A stretch of DNA of 64,000 nt, from the NCBI GenBank assembly GCA_050943935.1, contig JBMNQC010000006.1, positions 90,029 through 154,028 on the forward strand, read 5' to 3'. The notes beneath the pieces are model-generated. The model did no database searches. It saw only the letters and a program-made list of their open reading frames with translations, and was not told the origin of the DNA. This document shows positions 18,313-27,004 of this stretch, in pieces; the stretch's first letter is position 1; each line of letters starts with the position of its first letter. This DNA is from Heteroscillospira sp050943935. GTDB lineage: Bacteria > Bacillota > Clostridia > Oscillospirales > Oscillospiraceae. The position numbers were made by a program, and so were the translations under genes.

Positions 18313-19090
18313 GCGTGACGAATGAATAGTGAAGAATTTATGTGACGCTTCGCACCACCAATAGAATCCGTTCCCCTAACAGGGGAGCTGTCGCGGAGCA
18401 ACTGAAGGGTTTAACCTATCAAGTTTGCTTGGAACTAATTCTGAGCGTGTAGGGGCGCGCATTGCGCGCCCGTGGAGAAACGGGGCGCAGTCTGCGGACT
18501 GCGGTGTGCGACCCCATTTCTTTTAAAAGAAACGGTGTCACCCGCCAAAGAAACTTACCGTTCGCCATGGACCATAAGCTGAGCCTTCGGCTCACCTTAT
18601 TCAAATGGCGAAGTGATAGTGCCACCAAATCGCGCCTGAGTCGGTGGAATTGGGCAATAGAATTCAGCGTGAAGCTCACATGACAGCGTCGCACCCGGAC
18701 GCAGGCCAGGACTCACATATGCCTCCGCACGAGCGCGTTGTGCGCGTCGGCGAGGCCCAAAAGAGTATACGACTAAGTCGCTTTCTTTGGGAAGTCTGAA
18801 ACCCGTTTCTTCAAAGAAATGGGTTTCATATCACGACCCCGCAGTACGAACTGATTTCACCGCAGCACCCGGGCGCATAAGCATGCGGGCGCGCAATGTG
18901 CGCCCCTACACACTCTGATGCACCAAAGCCTCCCCTGTGTAAGGGGAGGTGCCCGCCGCAGCGGGCGGAGGGGTTGTCAATCCCTCAGTCAGCTTCGCTG
19001 ACAGCTCCCTTTGCACAAGGGAGCCTGAGGCGCGCAGCGACACAACAATTCCTCATTTTTCACTATTCATTCTTCATTATCAACTATTCC
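18313..19090 (-). repeat. Modular intergenic repeat, copy B (core inverted)
   Basis: The core lies at 18482-18840 in the opposite orientation to copies A, C and D. It is flanked by GTAGGGGCGCGCATTGCGCG on the left and an inverted variant on the right, the CCTCCCCTGTGTAAGGGGAG hairpin module (18922-19030), and tails with GAATAGTGAAGAA / TTCACTATTCATTC at both ends. The interval 18313-19120 otherwise holds no gene that I can support. Confidence 0.85.
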
Positions 19091-19149
19091 CTTGCGCCCT
19101 GTGTCCCGGTGTGATAGTATAAAATCATCCCAAAGCAGGAGGTAAAACC

Positions 19150-19719
19150 ATGAAAAAGCGACTTTTCTGTCTAGTTTTGGTTCTTTTGCTGTCGGCGGGC
19201 TGCTCCGCTGCTCCGGAGGCCGGGCTTTACATAGCTCCAAGCGAGTTTTCGGAGGAGACCGAGGATGTCCTGAAGCTGTTCAGCAGCGAGCTGCAGTTTT
19301 ACGACCTGAGCTTTGACGACAGCGTGCAGTCCTTTTCCATGGATATCTGGCTGTATGAGGACGGAGAGTGGGTGGATGCCGGGGGCACTCACGGCGGCAG
19401 GGACTTTCTTCCTGAGCGTTTTGCTCTGCGTATGCTGGATACCTCCTGCGACATCTATATCATTGACGATGACGGCAGCTTCACAAAAGGCAGCTTTCCC
19501 CTGACTGCAATTGACCCCGGTGAGAGCTTTGCTTTGAGCAGCTGGCATCCCGACGCCAAAACAGAGCTGGAACTGAACCAGGAGACCGCTCTTTGGGTCA
19601 AGCGCTGGCTCAAGGGCAGCAGCATGGAGGCCTCTTACAGCGAAACGCCGTTCCGGGACGCCCCATGCGACGCGGGCATAGCCGTCACCCTCACTCTGTC
19701 CGACCAGCCCGCGGACTGA
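19150..19719 (+). CDS. Putative lipoprotein, unknown function
   Basis: This 189-residue protein has a lipoprotein signal (MKKRLFCLVLVLLLSAGC, lipobox LSAGC, Cys 18). The mature part is acidic, with no repeats or catalytic motif that I recognise; SFSMDIWLYEDGEWVDAG and a late LTLSDQP suggest a beta-rich fold. AGGAGG precedes the ATG at good spacing. It stands alone between a repeat and the yfbR operon, 60 bases before the GTG of yfbR. It is a surface-exposed lipid-anchored protein by inference only. Confidence 0.75.
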   Translation: MKKRLFCLVLVLLLSAGCSAAPEAGLYIAPSEFSEETEDVLKLFSSELQFYDLSFDDSVQSFSMDIWLYEDGEWVDAGGTHGGRDFLPERFALRMLDTSCDIYIIDDDGSFTKGSFPLTAIDPGESFALSSWHPDAKTELELNQETALWVKRWLKGSSMEASYSETPFRDAPCDAGIAVTLTLSDQPAD

Positions 19720-19779
19720 GTATTTACTTTTTCATTAAAACATGATACCATCATCTTTACACAAATGGAGGTACGCTGA

Positions 19780-20376
19780 GTGAAGCACAGCTTTTTCGCG
19801 CTCATATCCCGGATGCGCTTTATAGGCCGCTGGGGGCTGATGCGCAACGTCTCCGGCGAGAATATACAGGAGCACAGCCACATGACGGCCTGTCTGGCCC
19901 ACGCCCTGGCGGTAATACGCCGGGATGTGTTCGGCAGGCCCTGTGACGCCAATCTCTGCGCCGCCTGCGCCCTGTATCACGACGCGGCGGAGATATTCAC
20001 CGGCGACCTGCCAACTCCCATAAAATACCACGACGGCGCCATACGGGACGCATACAAGCGTGTGGAGGCCGCGGCTGAGGGACAGCTTCTGTCCGCCCTG
20101 CCTGGGGAGCTGCGCCAAAGCTATCACAGCCTTCTGCAGCCGGACGATCCGGAGGTGCGCGAGATTCTGAAGGCCGCGGACAAGCTGGCGGCCTACATAA
20201 AATGCGTTGAGGAGTGCGCCGCGGGCAACGGCGACTTCAAGACCGCCCTCATACAGACCAAAGCCTCCCTACTGGCCTACGGCCTGCCGGAGGTGGATTA
20301 TTTTCTCGAACATTTCGGCAGCGCCTTCGGCCTTACGCTGGACGAGCTGACCGGACAGAATACGGAAAGGAACTGA
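19780..20376 (+). CDS. 5'-deoxynucleotidase, YfbR-like HD-domain hydrolase
   Basis: This 198-residue HD-domain phosphohydrolase matches YfbR: it opens with FFALISRMRFIGRWGLMRN, followed by EHSHMTACLAHALA and the metal-binding pair in YHDAAEIFTGDLPTPIKY; AADKLAAYIKCVEE holds the later aspartate. The family removes the 5' phosphate from deoxynucleoside monophosphates. The start is GTG 19780 after GGAGG. It leads an operon with an ACT-domain protein, a UPF0210 protein and a DUF896 protein. Confidence 0.92.
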   Translation: MKHSFFALISRMRFIGRWGLMRNVSGENIQEHSHMTACLAHALAVIRRDVFGRPCDANLCAACALYHDAAEIFTGDLPTPIKYHDGAIRDAYKRVEAAAEGQLLSALPGELRQSYHSLLQPDDPEVREILKAADKLAAYIKCVEECAAGNGDFKTALIQTKASLLAYGLPEVDYFLEHFGSAFGLTLDELTGQNTERN

Positions 20377-20381
20377 AACAC

Positions 20382-20651
20382 ATGAAAGCAATAGTCACCG
20401 TTATCGGAAAGGACACCGTGGGCATAATCGCCGACGTATGCTCCCTGCTGGCAGCTCAGGGTGTGAACGTGCTGGATATCAGCCAGACCGTTCTGCAGGA
20501 GTATTTCACCATGATAATGCTGGTGGACGCCTCCAAGTGCGCCGTCCCCTTCGCCGAGCTGAGCCAGATGCTCAAGGACAACGGAAACGAGCGCGGCCTT
20601 GTTATCCGCATCCAGCGCGAGGATATTTTCAACGCCATGCACCGCATTTAA
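20382..20651 (+). CDS. ACT domain-containing protein (UPF0237)
   Basis: This 89-residue protein is a single ACT domain: MKAIVTVIGKDTVGIIADVC opens it, with the ligand-binding turn GKDTVG and a second strand VNVLDISQTVLQEYFTMIML. Stand-alone UPF0237 proteins probably sense an amino acid; the ligand is unknown. The gene starts 5 bases after yfbR and is followed by UPF0210, a pairing common in Firmicutes that implies a joint role. GGAAAGGAA precedes the ATG. Confidence 0.93.
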   Translation: MKAIVTVIGKDTVGIIADVCSLLAAQGVNVLDISQTVLQEYFTMIMLVDASKCAVPFAELSQMLKDNGNERGLVIRIQREDIFNAMHRI

Positions 20652-20673
20652 AGGCGGGTTAGGAGATTAGATT

Positions 20674-22032
20674 ATGATAAACCAGGGAGAAATACTCCAG
20701 ACCATAGAGATGATAGATCAGCAGCATCTTGATGTGCGCACCATTACCATGGGCATCTCTCTGCGCGACTGCGCAGATGAGGACATCAAAAGAAGCTGCG
20801 ACAAGGTCTACGACAAGATCTGCCGCTATGCCGGCAATCTGGTAAAGACCGGCGAGGACATAGAGGCCGAGTTCGGCATACCCATAGTGAACAAGCGCAT
20901 TTCAGTAACCCCCATAGCCATGGTGGCCGAGAGCTGCAGGGCTCAGAACTTCGCTCCCTTTGCCGTTGCTCTGGACAGAGCCGCCAAAGAGGTGGGCGTC
21001 AATTTCCTGGGCGGCTTCTCCGCCCTGGTGCACAAGGGCTTCACCACCGGCGACACCCGGCTCATAGACTCCATCCCCGAGGCTCTGGCCACTACGGATT
21101 TTGTCTGCTCCAGCGTGAATGTGGGCACTACCAGAGCCGGAATAAACATGGACGCCGTGGCGAGGATGGGTCGGATTATCAAGGAGACCGCCGACCTTAC
21201 CGCCGACAGGGCGGGCTTCGGCTGCGCCAAGCTGGTGGTGTTCTGCAACGCCGTTGAGGACAACCCCTTCATGGCTGGCGCCTTCCACGGCGTGGGCGAG
21301 CCTGAGTGCGTGATAAACGTGGGCGTCTCCGGCCCCGGCGTGGTGAGCCACGCCCTCCAGAGCGCCAAAGGCAAGAAGTTTGACGAGGTGGCCGAGATAA
21401 TCAAAAAGACCGCCTTCCGCATCACACGCATGGGCCAGCTCGTGGCACAGGAGGCGTCCAGCCGCCTGAACGTGCCCTTCGGCGTTGTAGACCTCAGCCT
21501 AGCCCCCACCCCCGCCATAGGCGACAGCGTGGCGGATATTCTGGAGATAATGGGTCTCCAGTCCGTGGGCGCGGCGGGCACCACCGCTGCTCTGGCTCTG
21601 CTGAACGACGCCGTTAAAAAGGGCGGCGTGATGGCCTCCGGCCATGTGGGCGGTCTCTCCGGCGCCTTTATCCCCGTATCCGAGGACGCGGGCATGATAG
21701 CCGCGGCTCAGCGGGGCGCTCTCACCATTGAGAAGCTTGAGGCCATGACCTGCGTCTGCTCCGTGGGTCTGGACATGATAGCCGTCCCCGGCGACACCAG
21801 CGCCGAGACCCTCTCCGGCATAATCGCCGACGAGGCCGCCATAGGAATGGTGAACAACAAGACCACCGCCGTGCGCCTCATCCCCGCCCCCGGCAAAAAA
21901 GTGGGCGACATGGTGGACTTCGGCGGCCTGCTGGGTACCGCCCCCGTAATGCCTGTTAATCCCTATTCCCAGGCTGAATTCATAGCCCGCGGCGGACGCA
22001 TCCCCGCGCCCCTGCACAGTCTGAGGAACTAG
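20674..22032 (+). CDS. PFL family protein (UPF0210/DUF711)
   Basis: This 452-residue soluble protein matches UPF0210 across its length, with the conserved VSVTPIAMVAES-like segment (here ISVTPIAMVAES), GFSALVHKGFTTGD, a long VVDLSLAPTPAIGDSVADIL and GLDMIAVPGDT. A distant relation to pyruvate-formate-lyase-like folds is why annotators call it PFL family; its reaction is not established. It is encoded with the UPF0237 ACT protein. AGGAGATTAG precedes the ATG. It terminates with TAG, which shows that amber is a normal stop here. Confidence 0.92.
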   Translation: MINQGEILQTIEMIDQQHLDVRTITMGISLRDCADEDIKRSCDKVYDKICRYAGNLVKTGEDIEAEFGIPIVNKRISVTPIAMVAESCRAQNFAPFAVALDRAAKEVGVNFLGGFSALVHKGFTTGDTRLIDSIPEALATTDFVCSSVNVGTTRAGINMDAVARMGRIIKETADLTADRAGFGCAKLVVFCNAVEDNPFMAGAFHGVGEPECVINVGVSGPGVVSHALQSAKGKKFDEVAEIIKKTAFRITRMGQLVAQEASSRLNVPFGVVDLSLAPTPAIGDSVADILEIMGLQSVGAAGTTAALALLNDAVKKGGVMASGHVGGLSGAFIPVSEDAGMIAAAQRGALTIEKLEAMTCVCSVGLDMIAVPGDTSAETLSGIIADEAAIGMVNNKTTAVRLIPAPGKKVGDMVDFGGLLGTAPVMPVNPYSQAEFIARGGRIPAPLHSLRN

Positions 22033-22034
22033 AT

Positions 22035-22238
22035 ATGGAGCAGTATAAGATCGACCGCATAAACGCCCTTGCCCGTCTGGCAAAGGAGCGTCCCCTGACA
22101 AATGCCGAGGCCGATGAGCGACATGCCCTGCGCCAGGAATATCTGGACGAGTGGCGCCGCAGCACCATCGCCACTCTGGAAAACACCTATATAGACGACG
22201 GCAGCGGAAATCTCCGCAAGCTGAAGAAAAAAGAGTAA
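22035..22238 (+). CDS. DUF896 family protein (YnzC-like)
   Basis: This 67-residue protein has the DUF896 pattern: IDRINALARLAKERPLTNAE followed by ADERHALRQEYLDEWRRS, a helical hairpin. B. subtilis YnzC is the type member; it is linked to the SOS/LexA region there but its function is unknown. The ATG lies 2 bases after the UPF0210 stop, so it is co-translated. It ends the operon before a strong terminator. Confidence 0.93.
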   Translation: MEQYKIDRINALARLAKERPLTNAEADERHALRQEYLDEWRRSTIATLENTYIDDGSGNLRKLKKKE

Positions 22239-22240
22239 GA

Positions 22241-22271
22241 AAAAGCTCCTCCCGCATGGGAGGAGCTTTTT
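22241..22271 (+). terminator. Terminator of the yfbR-DUF896 operon
   Basis: AAAAAGCTCCTCCC and GGGAGGAGCTTTTT form a perfect stem with a T run. Confidence 0.92.
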
Positions 22272-22286
22272 CGTCGGCGTGATCCC

Positions 22287-22975
22287 TGTAGGGGCGCGCA
22301 TTGCGCGCCAGGGTACTTATGCGCCCGGGTGCGGCGGTAAAATCGGTTCGTACTGCGGGGTCGTGTTCTGAAACCCATTTCTTTAAAGAAACGGGTTTCA
22401 GGCTTCCCAAAGAACTTGCCTAAATCGTATACTCTTTTGGGCCTCGCCGACGCGCACAACGCGCTCGTGCGGCGGTAGCTGCAAGCTCTGGCCTAAGTCT
22501 GGGTGCAACGCTGTCAGGTGAGCTTAATGCTGAAATCTACTGCCCAATTCCACCGACTCAGGCGCGATTTAGTGGCGCTCACCCTTCGCCATTTGAGTAA
22601 GGTGAGCGCCAGCTCAGCTTACGGCCCTTGGCGAACATGATGTTTCTTTGGCGGGCGACACCGTTTCTTTTAAAAGAAATGGGGTCGCACACCGCAGTCC
22701 GCAGACTGCGCCCCCGCTTTTCCTCCCCTAACAGGAGTCGGGGCGTTAAGAAAACGTGCCGGTGGCACGTTTTTGCCTCCGAACTGCCGCAGCGGGCGGA
22801 AGGGTTTAAACTTCCGAATTTGCTTTAAGCTGACTTGAGGGATTAAACCCTTCAGTCGCTCCGCGACAGCTCCCCTGTTAGGGGAGCGGATTCTATTGGT
22901 GGCGCGGCAAAGAATTTAATCGTCGCGCAGCGACACCACAATTTTTCGTTCTTCACTATTCATTATTCACTTTTT
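22287..22975 (+). repeat. Modular intergenic repeat, copy C
   Basis: The core lies at 22357-22714 in the same orientation as copy A. GTAGGGGCGCGCATTGCGCG lies to the left; CTCCCCTGTTAGGGGAG and GGATTCTATTGGTGGCGC, also seen in copy B, lie to the right, with a TTCTTCACTATTCATTATTC tail. No gene is supported in 22239-22979. Confidence 0.85.
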
Positions 22976-22979
22976 ATGC

Positions 22980-23456
22980 CTAGCCCTCCGCGTAATACGC
23001 GGCGCTCATCTCCTCCTCGCTCACCACGGCATAGGAGCGCTTGCTGTGATTCCAGTCCTCCGGGCGCTGCTTTTCAGCGAAGAAAACATATACAACGGCG
23101 TCCTCCGGCCACTCCTGGTCCATGGGCATGGAGAAAACGCCGTGCTCATCCGCGGCCGATGGCTTGCCCTGCCATATAGACGCCGAGTCCAGGCGCTGCT
23201 TTTGGGCGGCAAGCTCATTTTCCGCAAGTTCAAAGTACAGTTCCAAAGTATGTCCGTTCTGCAGAAAGGCCGGAGTATAGCGCAGCTCCGCCCCCTCCGG
23301 CAGCCGGGCTGGAAAGGCGGCGGTCAGGCGGGCATCCAGCTTCTGCCGGGCGATGGCATATTCGTCCCCGTAATCCGGCGCTTTAATGCCATGCAGACCC
23401 ACAGCCGCAAGGCAGACTATCAGCGCAGGCACCAGCCATTTCAGGCGTTTTTTCAT
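22980..23456 (-). CDS. Membrane-anchored protein, unknown function
   Basis: This 158-residue protein has one N-terminal hydrophobic segment (about residues 5-24, no lipobox) and an extracytoplasmic acidic domain. I do not recognise it. The start at ATG 23456 follows GGTGAT and fits a promoter at 23486-23515. Short motifs such as EDAVVYVFFAEKQRPEDW give no family. It is monocistronic and ends just beside repeat copy C. Confidence 0.7.
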   Translation of the reverse strand: MKKRLKWLVPALIVCLAAVGLHGIKAPDYGDEYAIARQKLDARLTAAFPARLPEGAELRYTPAFLQNGHTLELYFELAENELAAQKQRLDSASIWQGKPSAADEHGVFSMPMDQEWPEDAVVYVFFAEKQRPEDWNHSKRSYAVVSEEEMSAAYYAEG

Positions 23457-23485
23457 CGTATCACCGGCCTTTCTCGGTTTCACAC

Positions 23486-23515
23486 ATTATATCAGCTTAT
23501 TTGTAAAAATTTCAA
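23486..23515 (-). promoter_or_regulatory. Promoter of the membrane-anchored protein gene
   Basis: Read on the minus strand: TTGAAA (23515-23510), an 18-base spacer and TATAAT (23491-23486). Confidence 0.6.
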
Positions 23516-23546
23516 TACGCCGCCCCGACAATTCGGGGCGGCGTAT
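23515..23546 (-). terminator. Terminator of the aldo/keto reductase gene
   Basis: ATACGCCGCCCC and GGGGCGGCGTAT form a strong stem just after the stop codon on the minus strand, with a T-rich stretch beyond. Confidence 0.85.
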
Positions 23547-23554
23547 TTTGTGTG

Positions 23555-24673
23555 TTATTTCTTCTCAAATATATCACGTATCGCGGCCAGGTGTTCGCGG
23601 ATGGGCAGGTGCTGGGGGCAGTGCTCCTCGCAGGCGGCGCAGCCTATGCAGTCGGAGGGCTTGCCCTTGCCGATAGTAGTACGGTCAAACATCATGGTGG
23701 GGAAATTTCCGCTTCCGTACTGCTTCATGCCGTTGTAGACGCTGAACAGGTCGGGTATGGGAATGTTTTTTGGGCATCCATCCACGCAGTAACGGCAGTT
23801 GGTGCAGCCTATTTCACCGGAGGCTGCCAGAATGGTGCGCACACGCTCCACGGCCATACGCTCATCGTAATTCAGGGGCCTGAAATCGGCCATATATTCG
23901 GTGTTGTCCGCCACCTGCTCCACGGTGGACATACCGCTGAGAACTACCGCCACATTTTCCAGAGACGCGGCATAGCGCACGGCGTAGGAGGCCGGACTTG
24001 CTCCGTCTCCCAGGGCGGAAAATTCCGCCGCGGCGTTTTCCGGCAGCTTGGCAAGGCCGCCGCCCTTTACAGGCTCCATGACTATAACGGGCTTGCCGTG
24101 CTTCTCAGCCACCTCATAGCAGGCCCGGGACTGTACGGAAGGGCTTTCCCAGTCTGCATAGTTTATCTGAAGCTGGACCACATCCACCTCGGGGTGCTCG
24201 GTGAGTATCATATCCAGATACTCGGGGCTGTCGTGGAAGGAAAAGCCTATAAAGCGGGCCCGTCCGCTCTTTTTAAGACCGGCCAGATAGCCGAAGCCGT
24301 CGGCCTTCTGCACCTTGGGATATGTGGGCTTGCCCATGTTGTGCATGAGGACTATGTCAAAGTAGTCCACGCCGCAGCGCTCCAGAGAAGTTGAAAATGC
24401 GCGCTCATAGTCCTCGTGATTTTTGTTGCCCCAGGGCGGCAGCTTGTCCGTAAGCAGGAAGCTGTCACGACTGTGGCGGCTGGTCAGACAGCGGCGGAGA
24501 GCCTCCTCCGAGCCGTTGTAGACGTAGGCGGTATCGAAATAATTGAAGCCCCGCTCCAGAAACATATCCACCATACGGCAGACCTGCTGGTCGTCTATAT
24601 TTCCCTCGGCGGCTCCGGGCAGGCGCATGGCGCCGAAGCCCAATTTTTTATTGAAAAGCTCTCTAATATCCAT
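23555..24673 (-). CDS. Aldo/keto reductase with C-terminal ferredoxin-like domain
   Basis: This 372-residue protein has an N-terminal aldo/keto reductase barrel (about 1-280), with FNYFDTAYVYNGSEEALRRC giving the catalytic Asp/Tyr region, DIVLMHNMGKP and a late VVLSGMSTVEQVADN. The last 90 residues carry two cluster motifs, CTNCRYCVDGCPKNIPIP and CIGCAACEEHCPQHLPI, so it probably passes electrons through two 4Fe-4S clusters. Such fusions are common in anaerobes; the substrate is unknown. AGGAGGT precedes ATG 24673. Confidence 0.93.
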   Translation of the reverse strand: MDIRELFNKKLGFGAMRLPGAAEGNIDDQQVCRMVDMFLERGFNYFDTAYVYNGSEEALRRCLTSRHSRDSFLLTDKLPPWGNKNHEDYERAFSTSLERCGVDYFDIVLMHNMGKPTYPKVQKADGFGYLAGLKKSGRARFIGFSFHDSPEYLDMILTEHPEVDVVQLQINYADWESPSVQSRACYEVAEKHGKPVIVMEPVKGGGLAKLPENAAAEFSALGDGASPASYAVRYAASLENVAVVLSGMSTVEQVADNTEYMADFRPLNYDERMAVERVRTILAASGEIGCTNCRYCVDGCPKNIPIPDLFSVYNGMKQYGSGNFPTMMFDRTTIGKGKPSDCIGCAACEEHCPQHLPIREHLAAIRDIFEKK

Positions 24674-24702
24674 CAGCTTACCTCCTCTGCATATTGACCA
24701 AG

Positions 24703-24731
24703 ATTATATCACAAACTTGTGCGTTTTGCAA
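24703..24731 (-). promoter_or_regulatory. Promoter of the aldo/keto reductase gene
   Basis: Read on the minus strand: TTGCAA (24731-24726), a 17-base spacer and TATAAT (24708-24703), with TG just upstream of the -10 (extended type). Confidence 0.68.
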
Positions 24732-24738
24732 TAAGTAA

Positions 24739-24750
24739 CCGCAAATGCGG
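24739..24750. promoter_or_regulatory. Short palindrome in the feoA upstream region
   Basis: CCGCAAATGCGG is an inverted repeat between the divergent reductase promoter and feoA. It might be an operator, but it does not resemble a Fur box closely. Confidence 0.3.
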
Positions 24751-24795
24751 ATAACGCATAGGATAGTGCAGCAGCAACAGTTAGGAATGATAGCA

Positions 24796-25014
24796 ATGAA
24801 TACCACACTCTGGAATCTTGAGCTCGGCTCAAGCGGGGAAATTTCCCGGCTGCGTGGAGATACCGCAGCGCGCAGGCGGCTTATGGACCTTGGCTTCGTG
24901 CCGGGAGCACGCCCACGCAAGCTGCTGGAAAACCGCGGTATGGCCGCCTGGCTCATAGGCGGCACACTCATAGCCCTCCGGCGGGAGGATGCCGACAGAA
25001 TACTCATGGGGTGA
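24796..25014 (+). CDS. feoA: Ferrous iron transport protein A (FeoA)
   Basis: This 72-residue SH3-like domain protein has the FeoA pattern: a short beta start, then RRRLMDLGFVPGARPRKLLE and GGTLIALRREDADRILMG. FeoA supports Fe2+ uptake by FeoB at the membrane. ATG 24796 has AGGA at 9 bases. The feoB frame begins immediately after, so feoAB form an operon. Because feoB is interrupted downstream, FeoA may currently lack a working partner. Confidence 0.9.
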   Translation: MNTTLWNLELGSSGEISRLRGDTAARRRLMDLGFVPGARPRKLLENRGMAAWLIGGTLIALRREDADRILMG

Positions 25015-25028
25015 ATCGGAGGAAAACT

Positions 25029-26336
25029 ATGACGGAAAGCACACAGAGGCTGATAGCCCTCGGGGGAAATCCCAATGTTGGAAAAAGCACCATCTTCAAC
25101 AGCCTGACCGGCATGCGCCAGCACACCGGCAACTGGAGCGGCAAGACAGTAGGCTGTGCCTTCGGCCGCTGCTGCCTCCCGGATGGAGAGCTCACCTTCG
25201 CAGACCTGCCTGGTACATATTCCCTCTGCGCCTCCAGCGCCGAGGAGGCGCTGGCTCGGGATTTTATATGCTTCGGCGGCGCAGAGCAGGTGTGCATTGT
25301 CTGCGACGGGGGCTGTCTCAGCCGCGGGCTGGCGCTGACACTACAGGTTATGGAGGCTCACCCCAGAGTAACGCTCTGCGTAAATCTGCTGGACGAGGCC
25401 GAAAAGCTGGGACTGCAGCCCAACCTGACAGTCCTGTCCCAAGAGCTGGGTATACCTGTGTGCGGAGCCTCCGCCGCCCGGGGTCAGGGCATAGACGGCT
25501 TATTGCAGGCGCTGGACGCGCCATACAAGTCCACCGGCGGACAAAGCGTCAAATATTCCGGTGATATTGAGGCGGCCATAGCCGCCTGTCTGAAGGCTCT
25601 GGGCAAATCCCTGCCGGACGGCTGCGCACGCTTTGCCGCTCTGTGCCTGCTACGGGGCGACCGGGATGCCGTTCAGTCCATATCAGAGCATTTAAAGCTG
25701 CCCCGGCCGTTGCTGGATGAGGCAGCCGCAGCGGGGCGCAGACTGCTCTCAAGTCCCGAAACCATAGACGACAGAATAGCCGCGTCGCTCTCGGCCAGAG
25801 CCCGTGAGCTTGAGGCGCTGTGCTGTCAGGCAGGCCGGGAACGCACCCGTGGTATCGACCGGTTTCTTACCCATCCCATACTAGGCCTGCCGGCCATGGC
25901 TCTGCTGCTGGGGGCGGTGCTGTGGCTGACAATAGTAGGGGCAAATTATCCGTCAGCCCTTCTGAGCCGGGCTTTGTTTTCTCTCGGCGGGCTGCTTGAG
26001 GGGTTCTTATCCTTTTTGCCCGCCTGGGCGCGAAGCGCCCTGTTCGACGGAGTATGGCGCACATCCGCCTGGGTCACGGCCGTAATGCTGCCGCCTATGG
26101 CAATTTTCTTTCCCCTGTTCACCCTGCTGGAGGACATGGGATATCTCCCAAGGGTGGCTTTTAATCTGGACTATTTCTTCCAAAAGGCCCATGGAAGCGG
26201 CAAGCAGGCACTAACCATGTGCTCGGTATCCCAGCGTATGCCAAAGGGCCGCGTCCATACAGAACGCGGCCCTTTTGAAAACGTATGTGTTCTTATCCTC
26301 CCAGGTAGGCCTTGCGGACCTGGTCGCTGGCCATGA
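25029..26336 (+). CDS. feoB: FeoB ferrous iron transporter, N-terminal fragment cut by a mobile element
   Basis: True FeoB sequence runs 398 residues from ATG 25029 (GGAGG upstream) to 26222, then 37 unrelated residues are read from the element up to the stop at 26336. The G domain is intact: G1 GGNPNVGKST, G3 DLPGTYSLCASSAEEALARD, G4 NLLDEAEKL. Membrane helices begin near residue 275. The break falls inside GKQALTMC|MGFGCNAAG, a conserved motif of the membrane channel. The missing C-half begins at 33075. Deleting 26216-33073 joins the halves in frame to give 663 residues, a normal FeoB length. As it stands the fragment can bind GTP but cannot form a complete channel. Confidence 0.93.
   Translation: MTESTQRLIALGGNPNVGKSTIFNSLTGMRQHTGNWSGKTVGCAFGRCCLPDGELTFADLPGTYSLCASSAEEALARDFICFGGAEQVCIVCDGGCLSRGLALTLQVMEAHPRVTLCVNLLDEAEKLGLQPNLTVLSQELGIPVCGASAARGQGIDGLLQALDAPYKSTGGQSVKYSGDIEAAIAACLKALGKSLPDGCARFAALCLLRGDRDAVQSISEHLKLPRPLLDEAAAAGRRLLSSPETIDDRIAASLSARARELEALCCQAGRERTRGIDRFLTHPILGLPAMALLLGAVLWLTIVGANYPSALLSRALFSLGGLLEGFLSFLPAWARSALFDGVWRTSAWVTAVMLPPMAIFFPLFTLLEDMGYLPRVAFNLDYFFQKAHGSGKQALTMCSVSQRMPKGRVHTERGPFENVCVLILPGRPCGPGRWP
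26216..26241 (+). other. Left attachment site (attL): 7-bp core plus inner arm
   Basis: Core CATGTGC at 26216-26222, then the arm CTCGGTATCCCAGCGTATGC at 26222-26241. The feoB side to the left is the attB half-site. Confidence 0.85.
26243..26276. terminator. Hairpin between the feoB fragment and the liv operon
   Basis: AAAGGGCCGCGT and ACGCGGCCCTTTT pair across 8 bases. The stem would end plus-strand transcription from feoB and, more weakly, minus-strand transcription of livF. Confidence 0.75.
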
Positions 26337-27000
26337 GCTCCGCGCCGGTACCGCTGAGGGTTATCTTGCCGGTCTCCAGCACATATGCCCGGTCGGCTAT
26401 GGACAGAGCCGCCTGTGCGTTCTGCTCTACCAGAAGCACGGTAGTGCCCGCGGCATGGAGCTCCCGGATGATATCGAAGATCTGCTCCACCAGTATGGGA
26501 GCCAGGCCCATGGAGGGCTCGTCCAGCATGAGCACGGCGGGTTTGGACATAAGCGCCCGGCCCATGGCCAGCATCTGCTGCTCTCCGCCGGAGAGAGTAC
26601 CGGCTATCTGCCGCCGGCGCTCCTTCAGCCGGGGGAAACGCTCATATACGTCGGCTATGCCCTCGTCTATTTCGCTGTTTGGGCGGGTATAGGCGCCCAT
26701 CTCCAGATTTTCCTCAACAGTCATCTGAAGGAAAACCCTGCGTCCCTCCGGCACCTGAGCCAGGCCGTGCTCCACCACCTTGTGTGGAGCGACGCCGTGC
26801 AGGTCGTGGTCCTTGAAAACCACGCTGCCGCTTCTGGGGTGCAGAAGTCCGGACACGGTGTTGAGCACGGTGCTTTTTCCGGCGCCGTTTGCGCCTATCA
26901 GGGTAACTATCTCTCCCTGATTCACCTCAAAGGACACGCCCTTTACGGCATGGATGCTGCCGTAGTAGACATGGATATCGTTAACTTGCAGGATCGGCAT
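26293..27000 (-). CDS. livF: Branched-chain amino acid ABC transporter ATP-binding protein LivF
   Basis: This 235-residue ATPase has Walker A GANGAGKSTVLNTVSG, signature TLSGGEQQMLAMGRALM and Walker B VLMLDEPSMGLAP; the GLAPILVEQIFDII continuation is typical of LivF. It pairs with LivG to power import of Leu, Ile and Val. ATG 27000 has AAGGAGG upstream, and the gene sits 4 bases after livG. It is the last gene of the operon, next to attL. Confidence 0.95.
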   Translation of the reverse strand: MPILQVNDIHVYYGSIHAVKGVSFEVNQGEIVTLIGANGAGKSTVLNTVSGLLHPRSGSVVFKDHDLHGVAPHKVVEHGLAQVPEGRRVFLQMTVEENLEMGAYTRPNSEIDEGIADVYERFPRLKERRRQIAGTLSGGEQQMLAMGRALMSKPAVLMLDEPSMGLAPILVEQIFDIIRELHAAGTTVLLVEQNAQAALSIADRAYVLETGKITLSGTGAELMASDQVRKAYLGG

Positions 27001-27004
27001 ATTC